This document shows, piece by piece, positions 1 through 6,933 of a stretch of DNA of 20,928 bases. The DNA is taken from NCBI GenBank assembly GCA_002298965.1, contig DBMN01000142.1, positions 1 through 20,928 on the forward strand. Reading direction: 5' to 3'. This DNA comes from Rhizobiales bacterium UBA697. Lineage in GTDB: Bacteria > Pseudomonadota > Alphaproteobacteria > Rhizobiales > Ancalomicrobiaceae. Below the pieces are notes generated by a model. That model searched no databases. It saw nothing but the letters and a program-made list of their open reading frames with translations, and had not been told where the DNA came from. A program made the position numbers and the translations under genes. The first letter of the stretch is position 1; every line of letters begins with the position of its first letter.

Positions 1-1
1 C

Positions 2-1222
2 GGCGCCGGCAAGACGACGCTGCTGAACCGTCTGCTCGCCGATCCGGCGATGGCCGAGACGGCGGTGATCGTCAACGAGTTCGGCGAGATCGGCATCGAC
101 CACGTGCTCGTCGAGCGCGCCGACGACGGCGTCGTCGAACTGTCCTCCGGCTGCCTCTGCTGCACCATCCGCGGCGATCTCGTCGCCACCCTCGAGGACC
201 TGCTGAAGCGCCTCGACAACGGCCGCCTCGCGGCGCTGCGCCGCGTCGTCATCGAGACGACCGGCCTCGCCGACCCGGCGCCGATCCTCCACACCGTGAT
301 GCGCCACCCCTATCTGGTGCGCCGCTACCGGCTCGACGGCGTCGTAACCCTGGTCGACGCGGTCAACGGCATGGCGACGCTCGACGCCCAGGAAGAGGCG
401 GTGAAACAGGCCGCCGTCGCCGATCGGCTGGTGATCACCAAGTCCGACCTCTGCGACACGCCCGAGCGCCGCGCCGGCCTCGTCGCGCTGAAGACGCGTC
501 TCAGGATCCTCGCCCCCGCCGCGCCGCAGCTCGACGCCGCCAAGGGCGAGGCCGCGCCCGCCGCCCTGCTCGAGACCGGTCTCTGGCGTCCCGACACCAA
601 GACCGCCGACGTCGCCCGCTGGCTCGCCGAGGAGGCCTTCCGCGACCGCGAGACCGAACGCCGCCGCGCCGAGGCCAAGGCCCATCGCCACCACGATCAC
701 GACCATGGGCACGACCACGGGCATGATCACCAGCACGGCGACGACCACGTCTGCGGCCCCGACTGCGATCACGATCATGGGCACGACCATGATCACGATC
801 ACGGCCACCATCACGACGCCAACCGCCACGACGATCACATCCGCGCCTTCTGTCTGGCGACCGATCGCGCCCTGTCGGCGGCGAGCCTCGACATGTTCCT
901 CGAGCTGCTGCGCGCCGCCCATGGGCCGAAGCTCCTGCGCGTCAAGGGCGTGGTGCGGCTGATCGAGGATCCCGAGCGGCCGCTCGTCATCCACGCCGTG
1001 CAGCACGTCGTCCACCCGATCGCCCAGCTCGAGCGCTGGCCCGACGACGACCACCGCACCCGGCTGGTCTTCATCACCCGCGATCTCGAAGAGGCCTTCG
1101 TCAAGCGCATGTTCGACGCCTTCGCCGGCGAACTGGCGCCCGACACGCCGGATCGGCAGGCGATGACCGACAATCCGCTGTCGATCTCCGGCTTCAGCGG
1201 CTCGTTCGGTCGTCCGTCGTGA
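2..1222 (+). CDS. CobW/COG0523-family GTP-dependent metallochaperone, 5' truncated
   Basis: The open frame is already running at the window edge, so the start codon and the first part of the P-loop lie upstream. The first codons give the Walker A core GAGKTT. They are followed by the family's metal-binding GCLCC motif (nt 149-163), an ETTGLADPAP segment and a TKSD guanine-specificity motif. After the G domain comes a His-rich stretch (nt 683-838) with 22 His in 52 residues plus two Cys (VCGPDC). A CobW C-terminal domain ends the protein. Family members are cytoplasmic GTPases that insert or traffic metals (zinc, cobalt or nitrile hydratase metal). The His-rich loop suggests zinc or a similar divalent ion, but this is inference. 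The last 29 nt overlap the convergent tusA-like gene. The promoter is outside the window, so Zur control cannot be judged. Confidence 0.93.
   Translation, partial: GAGKTTLLNRLLADPAMAETAVIVNEFGEIGIDHVLVERADDGVVELSSGCLCCTIRGDLVATLEDLLKRLDNGRLAALRRVVIETTGLADPAPILHTVMRHPYLVRRYRLDGVVTLVDAVNGMATLDAQEEAVKQAAVADRLVITKSDLCDTPERRAGLVALKTRLRILAPAAPQLDAAKGEAAPAALLETGLWRPDTKTADVARWLAEEAFRDRETERRRAEAKAHRHHDHDHGHDHGHDHQHGDDHVCGPDCDHDHGHDHDHDHGHHHDANRHDDHIRAFCLATDRALSAASLDMFLELLRAAHGPKLLRVKGVVRLIEDPERPLVIHAVQHVVHPIAQLERWPDDDHRTRLVFITRDLEEAFVKRMFDAFAGELAPDTPDRQAMTDNPLSISGFSGSFGRPS
683..838 (+). repeat. His/Asp-rich coding repeat in the COG0523 protein
   Basis: These are short, imperfect in-frame direct repeats built on GAYCAC and GGGCAYGAC units. 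They encode alternating His-Asp and His-Gly dipeptides, 22 His in 52 residues, interrupted by a CGPDC pair of cysteines. The stretch is a metal-binding loop inserted between the G domain and the C-terminal domain. Its repeat nature makes it prone to length change between strains. Confidence 0.85.
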
Positions 1223-1475
1223 CCGTCGCCGGGCGGGAGCCGTCCCCGCGCTCGATCACGAAGACCAGCACCCTGCCGTCCTGCTCGCGCGCGACCAACC
1301 GGTGGCCGTCCTCGGCGCACATGTGGGGAATGTCGAGATCGGCGAGCGGGTCGGAGGCGCGGACCGTCAGCCGCGCCCCGACGTCGAGCGGCGCCAGTGC
1401 CCGCCGGGTCTTGATCACGGGAAGCGGACAGTGCAGCCCGACGAGATCGAGCACCCGTTCCGTCGCATCGCTCAT
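1194..1475 (-). CDS. TusA-family sulfur carrier / sulfurtransferase
   Basis: A 93-residue protein of the TusA/SirA (YeeD) fold. The signature is the CPLP motif at residues 16-19 (LVGLHCPLPVIKTRRAL). The Cys is the persulfide-carrying residue, and the following helix has the usual basic residues. A second conserved stretch, SDPLADLDIPHMC, matches the family's AxDPxxxxDIPxfC pattern. TusA proteins relay sulfur to tRNA thiolation, molybdenum cofactor or other acceptors; which one applies here is unknown. The ATG at 1475 is chosen because GAGGAGG lies about 8 nt upstream. The frame continues far upstream only as an antisense artefact. The 3' end overlaps the convergent metallochaperone gene by 29 nt. 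The C-terminal tail after about residue 78 is not typical of the core fold. Confidence 0.9.
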   Translation of the reverse strand: MSDATERVLDLVGLHCPLPVIKTRRALAPLDVGARLTVRASDPLADLDIPHMCAEDGHRLVAREQDGRVLVFVIERGDGSRPATVTTDDRTSR

Positions 1476-1504
1476 GGCCGCCTCCTCGCGTCTCGCTCCT
1501 GCCC

Positions 1505-1532
1505 CTCTAGACGAGCCGGGCGCCGCGCGCAA
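1505..1532 (-). promoter_or_regulatory. Candidate promoter of the tusA-like gene
   Basis: Read on the minus strand, TTGCGC-N16-CTAGAG lies about 30 nt upstream of the ATG at 1475. The same architecture (TTGCGG-N16-CTAGAG) recurs upstream of the 3-hydroxybutyryl-CoA dehydrogenase gene, which slightly raises its credibility. No experimental start is known. Confidence 0.35.
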
Positions 1533-1562
1533 TGCGGCCGGATCGCCCGCCGGAGATCGCCC

Positions 1563-2588
1563 GTGAAGCGCATCGGCGAATGGATCGGCGCCTGGAAGGC
1601 CGACCGCGAACGCGCCGCGATCGAACGTCGCCTCGAGGCCGCCGCCGCCGAGGGCCGCGCGCTGCGCGACGAGGTCGAGGAATGGGCCGCCTCCGGGCGC
1701 GAGCGTCCCGCCCTCGTCGGCACCACCGAGAGCCTCTCCTTCCGCGAGCTCTACGAGCGCGCCAACCGCTGGAGCCGCTTCGCCATCGTCCAGGGCATCG
1801 GCAGTGCCGAGCCGGTCGCCCTGTTCTTCTCCGCCCGGCCGGAGCGCACCGCCGCCTGGCTCGGCCTCTCGGCCGTCGCCGCGGTGCCGACCCTGGTCGA
1901 TCCGTCGCTCGACGCCGAGGACGTCGCCCGGGCGATCGACGCGCTGAAGCCGCGCCGTCTGGTGGTCGAGGGCGCCCTGCTGCCGCTCTTCGAGGCCGCC
2001 GCCCGCCACATGGGTCATCCTTGCGAGGTCTGGGTCCACGGACCCCACGACATGGCCTATCAGCGTCTCGACGAGATGCTCGACAACCTCTCCGCCGTCC
2101 GCCTCGTCGGCCGCGACCGCCGCCGCATCGATCGCGACATGCCCTGCCTCGCCCTCGTCGCCCGCGACGCCGACGACGGCCGCATCCGCGTCTTCCACGT
2201 CGACCACGGCCGCCTCGCCGCCCTGCTCGTCGAACTGCCGGCGCTCTTCGGCCTCGGCCGCGACGACACGCTCGCCACGCGCGAGACCACCGCCTCGCTG
2301 GAGAGCCTGATCGCCCCGCTCGCGGCGCTCTCCGCCGGTGCCGCCTGCCGCCTCGTCGGCCTCGACGACGGGCTCGACGGCGTCGCCGCGACGGTCCTCC
2401 ACCGCGACGTCGCGCCCTTCGGCCCGGTCGATCTGCCGGTGATCGTCGCCGGCACGCCGACACCCGACGAGCCCGCCCATCCCTCGCTCCGCCGCTGGCG
2501 CCTGCTGCGCGACGGCGAGACCATCGCGCTCCACCTCGACGGCACGGCGATCACGCTGCCCGGCGGGGCCGGCGCAATGCGATCGTAA
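1563..2588 (+). CDS. ANL-superfamily adenylation domain relic (acyl-CoA synthetase-like pseudoenzyme)
   Basis: A 341-residue protein starting at GTG with GGAG about 8 nt upstream. Residues about 48-145 follow the N-terminal part of AMP-binding enzymes: ALVGTTESLSFRELYERANR, then a VALFFSARPERTAAWLGLSAVAAVPTLVDP-like stretch. Residues about 215-264 follow the region after the P-loop (HGRLAALL, FGLGRDD, APLAALSAGAACRLV). The ATP-binding signature expected near residue 200 (YTSGTTGxPK type) is replaced by LVARDADDGRIRV. There is no GE motif, no YGxTE motif, no C-terminal lid and no catalytic lysine, and the protein is about 200 residues shorter than active family members. It therefore looks unable to adenylate. 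The reading frame is intact and codon use matches its neighbours, so it is maintained rather than freshly broken. It lies divergent from tusA, 96 nt before the phosphomannomutase gene. Its role is unknown. Confidence 0.75.
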   Translation: MKRIGEWIGAWKADRERAAIERRLEAAAAEGRALRDEVEEWAASGRERPALVGTTESLSFRELYERANRWSRFAIVQGIGSAEPVALFFSARPERTAAWLGLSAVAAVPTLVDPSLDAEDVARAIDALKPRRLVVEGALLPLFEAAARHMGHPCEVWVHGPHDMAYQRLDEMLDNLSAVRLVGRDRRRIDRDMPCLALVARDADDGRIRVFHVDHGRLAALLVELPALFGLGRDDTLATRETTASLESLIAPLAALSAGAACRLVGLDDGLDGVAATVLHRDVAPFGPVDLPVIVAGTPTPDEPAHPSLRRWRLLRDGETIALHLDGTAITLPGGAGAMRS

Positions 2589-2684
2589 CCTTCCTCGGCT
2601 AGAGGTTTCCCGTCGTCCGACGGGTGCCTCCCGCCCGATCCGCCGCCCTTCGTCCGCCTCCGACCGCCAAGGACCCCGCGCCCC

Positions 2685-4184
2685 ATGTTCCCGACCCCGA
2701 AGCCGCTGCTCGTCCCCAACACCTACGACTACGAGTCCTCGGCGATGGTGAAGCCGACCGGCTTCCGCGAGTACGATGCGCGCTGGATCTTCGGCAAGGA
2801 GATCAACCTGATGGGCGTCCAGGCCCTCGGCATGGGTCTCGGCACGCTGCTCGGCCGCCTCGGGGTCAAGCGCGAGATCGTCGTCGGCCACGACTACCGG
2901 TCCTATTCCGCCTCGATCAAGCTGGCGCTGACCACCGGCCTGATGGCGGCGGGCTGCACCGTCCACGACATCGGCCTGTGCATCACGCCGATGGCCTATT
3001 TCGCCCAGTTCGCCCTCGACGTGCCGGCCGTCGCCATGGTCACCGCCTCGCACAACGAGAACGGCTGGACCGGCGTGAAGATGGGCATGCACCGCCCCCT
3101 CACCTTCGGCCCGGAGGAGATGACGGCGCTGAAGGCGATCGTGCTGGCCGCCGAGTTCGACCTGACCGGCGGCGGCGCCTATCGCTTCGTCGAGGCCTTC
3201 CCCGACCGCTACGTCGCCGACCTGACGAATCGTCCGAAGCTGAAGCACCCGATCAAGGTGGTCGCGGCCTGCGGCAACGGCACCGCCGGCGCCTTCGCCG
3301 AGAAGATCCTGACCGGCCTCGGGGCCGAGGTCATCCCGCTCGACTGCGACCTCGACCACTCCTTCCCGCGCTACAACCCGAACCCGGAAGACATGAAGAT
3401 GCTTCATGCCATCCGCGACGAGGTGCTGAAGACCGGTGCCGACGTCGGCCTCGGCTTCGACGGCGACGGTGACCGTTGTGGCGTCATCGACGACGCCGGC
3501 GACGAGATCTTCGCCGACAAGGTCGGCGTCATGCTCGCCCGCGACCTCGCGAAGGTCCATGCGAAGCCGACCTTCGTCGTCGACGTCAAGTCGACCGGCC
3601 TCTACCACACCGATCCGGAGCTCGCCGCCCTCGGCGTGACGACCGACTACTGGAAGACCGGTCACAGCTACATCAAGCGCCGCGTCAACGAGCTCGGCGC
3701 GCTCGCCGGTTTCGAGAAGTCGGGCCACTATTTCTTCAATTCCCCGATCGGGCGGGGCTACGACGACGGCTTCGTCTCGGCGATCGCCATCCTCGACATG
3801 CTCGACCGCAATCCGGGGAAGAAGATGTCCGGCTTGCGCGAGGCGCTGCCCAAGACCTGGTCCTCGCCGACCATGTCGCCCCATTGCGACGACGAGATCA
3901 AATACGCCGTCTGCGACAAGGTGATCGCCCGGCTGACGGCGATGAAGGAGAAGGGCGAGACGCTCGCCGGTCACCCCATCGTCGAGGTCAACACCGTCAA
4001 CGGCATTCGGGTGACGACCGACGACGGCACCTGGGGCCTGATCCGCGTCTCGTCGAACAAGCCGGAACTGGTCGTCGTCATCGAGAGCCCGGTCTCCGAG
4101 GCGCGTTACCGCGACATGTTCCACGCCATGGACGCCGTGCTGCGCGAGAACCCGGAAGTCGGCGCCTATAATCAGACGATCTGA
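2685..4184 (+). CDS. Phosphomannomutase/phosphoglucomutase
   Basis: A 499-residue enzyme of the alpha-D-phosphohexomutase family, full length. It carries the phosphoserine loop TASHNENGW (Ser122), the magnesium loop DGDGD at 259-263, the sugar-binding loop FEKSGH at 343-348, and the C-terminal phosphate-binding RVSSNKPEL at about 454-462. It interconverts mannose-6-P/mannose-1-P or glucose-6-P/glucose-1-P in the cytoplasm and supplies nucleotide sugars for surface polysaccharide. The motifs do not settle which sugar is preferred; rhizobial homologues are called NoeK, ManB or ExoC-like. The ATG is preceded by AAGGA at a rather long spacing of about 11 nt. A hairpin terminator follows at 4223-4255. 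The gene upstream is on the same strand, but the 96-nt gap leaves co-transcription open. Confidence 0.93.
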   Translation: MFPTPKPLLVPNTYDYESSAMVKPTGFREYDARWIFGKEINLMGVQALGMGLGTLLGRLGVKREIVVGHDYRSYSASIKLALTTGLMAAGCTVHDIGLCITPMAYFAQFALDVPAVAMVTASHNENGWTGVKMGMHRPLTFGPEEMTALKAIVLAAEFDLTGGGAYRFVEAFPDRYVADLTNRPKLKHPIKVVAACGNGTAGAFAEKILTGLGAEVIPLDCDLDHSFPRYNPNPEDMKMLHAIRDEVLKTGADVGLGFDGDGDRCGVIDDAGDEIFADKVGVMLARDLAKVHAKPTFVVDVKSTGLYHTDPELAALGVTTDYWKTGHSYIKRRVNELGALAGFEKSGHYFFNSPIGRGYDDGFVSAIAILDMLDRNPGKKMSGLREALPKTWSSPTMSPHCDDEIKYAVCDKVIARLTAMKEKGETLAGHPIVEVNTVNGIRVTTDDGTWGLIRVSSNKPELVVVIESPVSEARYRDMFHAMDAVLRENPEVGAYNQTI

Positions 4185-4222
4185 TCGGACGAGCCGGTCG
4201 GCCGATCTCCCCGCATTCTTCG

Positions 4223-4255
4223 ACGCCCGTTCGCCGGAAAACGGCGCGCGGGCGT
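4223..4255 (+). terminator. Probable terminator of the phosphohexomutase gene
   Basis: The hairpin has an outer stem ACGCCCG (4223-4229) with CGGGCGT (4249-4255), and an inner stem CGCCG with CGGCG closing a GAAAA loop. It starts 38 nt after the stop codon. The downstream tract (TGCTTCGTC) is only weakly T-rich. Confidence 0.55.
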
Positions 4256-4322
4256 TGCTTCGTCGGGCGCGGAGCGGTAAAGCCGGCGAAGCGCTCGGCG
4301 CTCCAACCTGACGGACGATTCC

Positions 4323-4637
4323 ATGACCAAGCCCGCGAACGACGCGAACCGCCCCCGCATCATCGGTTTCTGCTGGTTCCGCCGCGAGTCCTACCAGGAC
4401 GCCCGTTCGCTGATGGCCGACCCCGACGTCCTGTTCGACACGTTCGACGAGTGGCTGGTCGCCGCGCGGCAGATCGAGCGCGACGTGACGGAGAAGGGCG
4501 ACAAGGTCGTGCGCATCCGCTTCGATGCCGCCTCCTTCATGCTGTGGTGCGCCTCGCACGGCCGCATGCCCGACGAACAGGCCCGCGCCGCCTGGGCCGC
4601 GGCGGAAGCCCGCAAGAAGTTCGGCACCCGCGGCTGA
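4323..4637 (+). CDS. Conserved hypothetical protein, 104 aa
   Basis: A 104-residue cytoplasmic protein with no signal peptide or membrane segment. It has the shape of a small conserved family I recall from proteobacteria, without a known function: an N-terminal IIGFCWFRRESYQ segment, a middle FDEWLVAARQIERDV helix, then VVRIRFDAASFMLWCASHG and an Ala/Arg-rich C-terminal helix. Trp and Cys occur in paired positions (FCWF, LWCA). Codon usage is normal for the window. It sits alone between the terminator of the phosphohexomutase gene and the REP pair, so it is probably transcribed by itself. The ribosome binding site is weak (GGAC about 10 nt upstream). No function is assigned. Confidence 0.75.
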   Translation: MTKPANDANRPRIIGFCWFRRESYQDARSLMADPDVLFDTFDEWLVAARQIERDVTEKGDKVVRIRFDAASFMLWCASHGRMPDEQARAAWAAAEARKKFGTRG

Positions 4638-4664
4638 CGGGCGCCCGAGTTCGCGGCAACTTGT

Positions 4665-4718
4665 GTGCGCGATGCTTCGAGACGGCGCGCTGGCCGCGCG
4701 CCTCCTCAGCATGAGGCG
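4665..4718 (+). repeat. REP-like palindromic unit, left arm of an inverted pair
   Basis: A 54-nt unit. It begins with GTGCGCGATGCTTCGAGACG, has a GC-rich core hairpin (GGCGCGC, loop TGGCC, GCGCGCC at 4684-4702), and ends with CTCCTCAGCATGAGGCG. The last part can itself fold (CCTCA-GCA-TGAGG). It is followed by CTTTTTTCTTTC, so on the plus strand it should terminate the 104-aa gene. The CTCAGCATGAGG/CTTCGAGACG vocabulary is familiar from dispersed intergenic palindromes in Hyphomicrobiales genomes. Confidence 0.8.
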
Positions 4719-4744
4719 CTTTTTTCTTTCAAGACAAACACATA

Positions 4745-4798
4745 CGCCTCATGCTGAGGAGGGCGCCCCTCGGGCGCCCGTCTCGAAGCATCGCGCAC
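4745..4798 (-). repeat. REP-like palindromic unit, right arm of an inverted pair
   Basis: This is a 54-nt reverse-complement copy of the unit at 4665-4718. The flanking 21-nt and 17-nt blocks are identical, and only the core hairpin differs (GGGCGCCC, loop CTC, GGGCGCCC at 4761-4779). The two arms are separated by 26 nt of low-GC sequence (4719-4744). The arm lies 21 nt beyond the stop codon of the convergent tyrosine-pathway dehydrogenase gene and may protect or terminate its transcript. Confidence 0.8.
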
Positions 4799-4819
4799 GG
4801 CCTCCCCAAAACGCCTGTC

Positions 4820-5758
4820 TCAGTCCTTCTTCGGCGAACGGCCGAAGTCCGGCGCCGCCGTGTCCTGACCGATGTCGAGGATCTCGCGACGGATCTTGCG
4901 CGTCCGCGTGAAGTGGTCGAACAGCGTCTCGCCGTCGCCGAAGCGCACCGCCCGCTGCAGCACGAACAGATCCTCGATGAAGCGCCCGAGCATTTCCAGC
5001 ACCGCCTCGCGGTTGTGCAGGAAGACGTCGCGCCACATCGTCGGGTCCGAGGCCGCGATGCGGGTGAAGTCGCGGAAGCCGCCGGCCGAGAACTTGATCA
5101 CTTCCGATTCCGTCACCGTCTCCAGATCGGCGGCGGTGCCGACGATGTTGTAGGCGATGAGGTGGGGGATGTGGGAGGTGATGGCGAGCACCATGTCGTG
5201 GTGCTCCGGCGTCATCGTCTCGACCTTGGAGCCGAGCGCCTTCCAGAAGGCGACCAGCGTCTCGACCGCGTCGGCGTCGGCGCCTTCCGGCGGCGTGACG
5301 ATGCACCACTTGTTCTCGAACAGCTCGGCGAAGCCGGCGTCGGGGCCGGAATGCTCGGTGCCGGCGACCGGGTGGGCCGGCACGAAGCGCGCGTGGGCCG
5401 GCAGATGCGGCGCCATCTGGCGCACCACGTCGGCCTTGACCGAGCCGACGTCGGAGATGATCGCGCCCGGCGCCAGATGATCGGCGATCGCCGCCGCCAC
5501 CACACCCGAGGCACCGACCGGCACCGAGACGATGACGCAGTCGGCGCCCTCGACCGCCTTGGCCGGATCGGCCTCGTAGGCGTCGCCGAGACCCAGTTCG
5601 CGGGCGCGCGCCAGCGTCTCGGCCCGCCGGGTCGAGATCACGATCTCGCCCACCAGCCCCTTCGCCCGCGCGCCCCGCGCGATCGAGGAGCCGATGAGAC
5701 CGATGCCGATCAGGGCGAGACGGCGAAAGATCGGCTTGTCCTGTTCGGCACCGGTCAT
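4820..5758 (-). CDS. tyrC: Prephenate/arogenate (cyclohexadienyl) dehydrogenase
   Basis: A 312-residue cytoplasmic dehydrogenase of tyrosine biosynthesis. It oxidatively decarboxylates prephenate to 4-hydroxyphenylpyruvate, or arogenate to tyrosine. The Rossmann nucleotide-binding motif is GIGLIGSS at residues 18-25. The segment ISDVGSVKADVV and the catalytic AHPVAGTEHSG (128-138) are characteristic of the TyrA family. There is no fused chorismate mutase or ACT domain; the mutase is encoded separately upstream in the same operon. The start lies 4 nt after the hisC stop, which implies co-transcription and probable translational coupling. Whether NAD or NADP is used is not decided by the sequence. 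The gene is also named tyrA. Confidence 0.93.
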   Translation of the reverse strand: MTGAEQDKPIFRRLALIGIGLIGSSIARGARAKGLVGEIVISTRRAETLARARELGLGDAYEADPAKAVEGADCVIVSVPVGASGVVAAAIADHLAPGAIISDVGSVKADVVRQMAPHLPAHARFVPAHPVAGTEHSGPDAGFAELFENKWCIVTPPEGADADAVETLVAFWKALGSKVETMTPEHHDMVLAITSHIPHLIAYNIVGTAADLETVTESEVIKFSAGGFRDFTRIAASDPTMWRDVFLHNREAVLEMLGRFIEDLFVLQRAVRFGDGETLFDHFTRTRKIRREILDIGQDTAAPDFGRSPKKD

Positions 5759-5762
5759 CGTC

Positions 5763-6875
5763 TCATCCCTTCAGGAAGTCGGTCAGCGCGGCGATCGTCG
5801 CCTCGTTGGCTTCTTGCGATCCGATCGTCATGCGCAGCGAGTTCGGCAGGCCGTAGGCCTCCATCCGCCGCACGACGATGCCGCGCGACTGCAGGAAGGC
5901 GTCGGCGTCGGGCGCCCGCTTGCCGTCGCGGTCGGGGAAGGCGATCAGGATGAAGTTGCCGACCGACGGCGCGACCGAGAGGCCGAGGCCTTCCAGCGCC
6001 TTCGTCACCTTCGGCAGCCAGACCTCGTTGTGGTCGCCGGCCGCCGCCGCATGGGCCTTGTCCTCGATCGCCGCCACGCCGGCGGCGAGCGCCGCGGCGT
6101 TGACGTTGAACGGCCCGCGGATGCGGTTGACCGCGTCGACGACGTGTTCGGGGCCGTACATCCAGCCGAGACGCAGGCCGGCGAGGCCGTGGATCTTGGA
6201 GAAGGTGCGGCACATCACGACGTTGTCAGACGACGACACGAGCTCGACGCCCGCCTCGTAGTCGTTGCGCCGGACATATTCGGCATAGGCGGCATCGAGC
6301 ACCAGCAGCACAGACTTCGGCAGACCGGCCTGGAGGCGCTTCACCTCGTCGAAGGGAATGTAGGTGCCGGTCGGGTTCGACGGATTGGCGAGGAAGACGA
6401 TCCGCGTCTTCTCCGTCACCGCCGCCAGCAGCGCGTCGACGTCGACCGTCAGGTTCTTCTCCGGCGCGACCACCGGACGTCCGCCCGCCGCCTTGATGGC
6501 GATCGGATAGACGAGGAAGCCGTACTGCGAATAGAGACCCTCGTCGCCCTCGCCGACATAGGCCGCGGTCAGGAGGTGCAGCAGGTCGTCGGAGCCGTTG
6601 CCGCAGACGATGCGGTCGGGATCGAGGCCGTAGACCTTGCCGATCGCCTCGCGCAGCGCGCTGGCCGAACCGTCGGGATAGAGCTCGAGGGTCCCGGCCT
6701 GCGCCTTGTAGGCCTCGATCGCCTTCGGGCTCGCGCCGAGCGGTGTCTCGTTGGAGGAGAGCTTGTGCAGCTTCGCGCCGCCCGTCGCCTTGGACTTGCC
6801 GGGGACGTAGGCGGCGATGTCGAGAACGCCGGCGCGCGGAACGGGGCGCTCGGAGCGGGTCGTGTCGTTGGTCAT
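5763..6875 (-). CDS. hisC: Histidinol-phosphate / aromatic aminotransferase
   Basis: A 370-residue class I/II PLP aminotransferase. Features are the N-terminal LSSNETPLGASPKA (40-53), NPSNPTG (164-170), DAAYAEY (194-200), the Schiff-base lysine in TFSKIHGLAGLRLGW (Lys227) and RMTIGSQEAN near the C-terminus. HisC makes L-histidinol phosphate. In many bacteria HisC-type enzymes also transaminate aromatic keto acids. Its place between chorismate mutase and the tyrosine dehydrogenase, away from other his genes, makes that aromatic role likely (inference). The ATG at 6875 is chosen because the conserved region begins about 40 residues later. An in-frame extension to 7028 would overlap the upstream gene and encodes low-complexity sequence. 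Confidence 0.92.
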   Translation of the reverse strand: MTNDTTRSERPVPRAGVLDIAAYVPGKSKATGGAKLHKLSSNETPLGASPKAIEAYKAQAGTLELYPDGSASALREAIGKVYGLDPDRIVCGNGSDDLLHLLTAAYVGEGDEGLYSQYGFLVYPIAIKAAGGRPVVAPEKNLTVDVDALLAAVTEKTRIVFLANPSNPTGTYIPFDEVKRLQAGLPKSVLLVLDAAYAEYVRRNDYEAGVELVSSSDNVVMCRTFSKIHGLAGLRLGWMYGPEHVVDAVNRIRGPFNVNAAALAAGVAAIEDKAHAAAAGDHNEVWLPKVTKALEGLGLSVAPSVGNFILIAFPDRDGKRAPDADAFLQSRGIVVRRMEAYGLPNSLRMTIGSQEANEATIAALTDFLKG

Positions 6876-6933
6876 GGGATGTCTCGTCGAAAGGGGAAAA
6901 CGGTCGGGTTCGATCGGTCGCCGAGCGCGTGCC

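Noticed and set aside
1507..2602. Arg-rich open frames in other frames over the adenylation-relic gene
   Set aside because: Composition is almost entirely Arg, Ala, Gly and Pro, the typical shadow of GC-rich codons. The GTG-started frame at 1563 has recognisable ANL-like protein sequence.
2609..2624. Hairpin CCCGTCGTCCGACGGG between the adenylation relic and the phosphohexomutase gene
   Set aside because: It is a short stem with a 2-4 nt loop and no T-tract, so neither a terminator nor a regulatory element can be supported.
1476..4712. Very long minus-strand open frame continuing upstream of the tusA-like gene for about 1080 further codons
   Set aside because: It is antisense to the adenylation-relic and phosphohexomutase genes, is rich in Arg/Gly/Ala/Asp/Val low-complexity sequence, and has no domain signature. 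It is a by-product of high GC with few stop codons; only the last 93 codons are the tusA-like gene.
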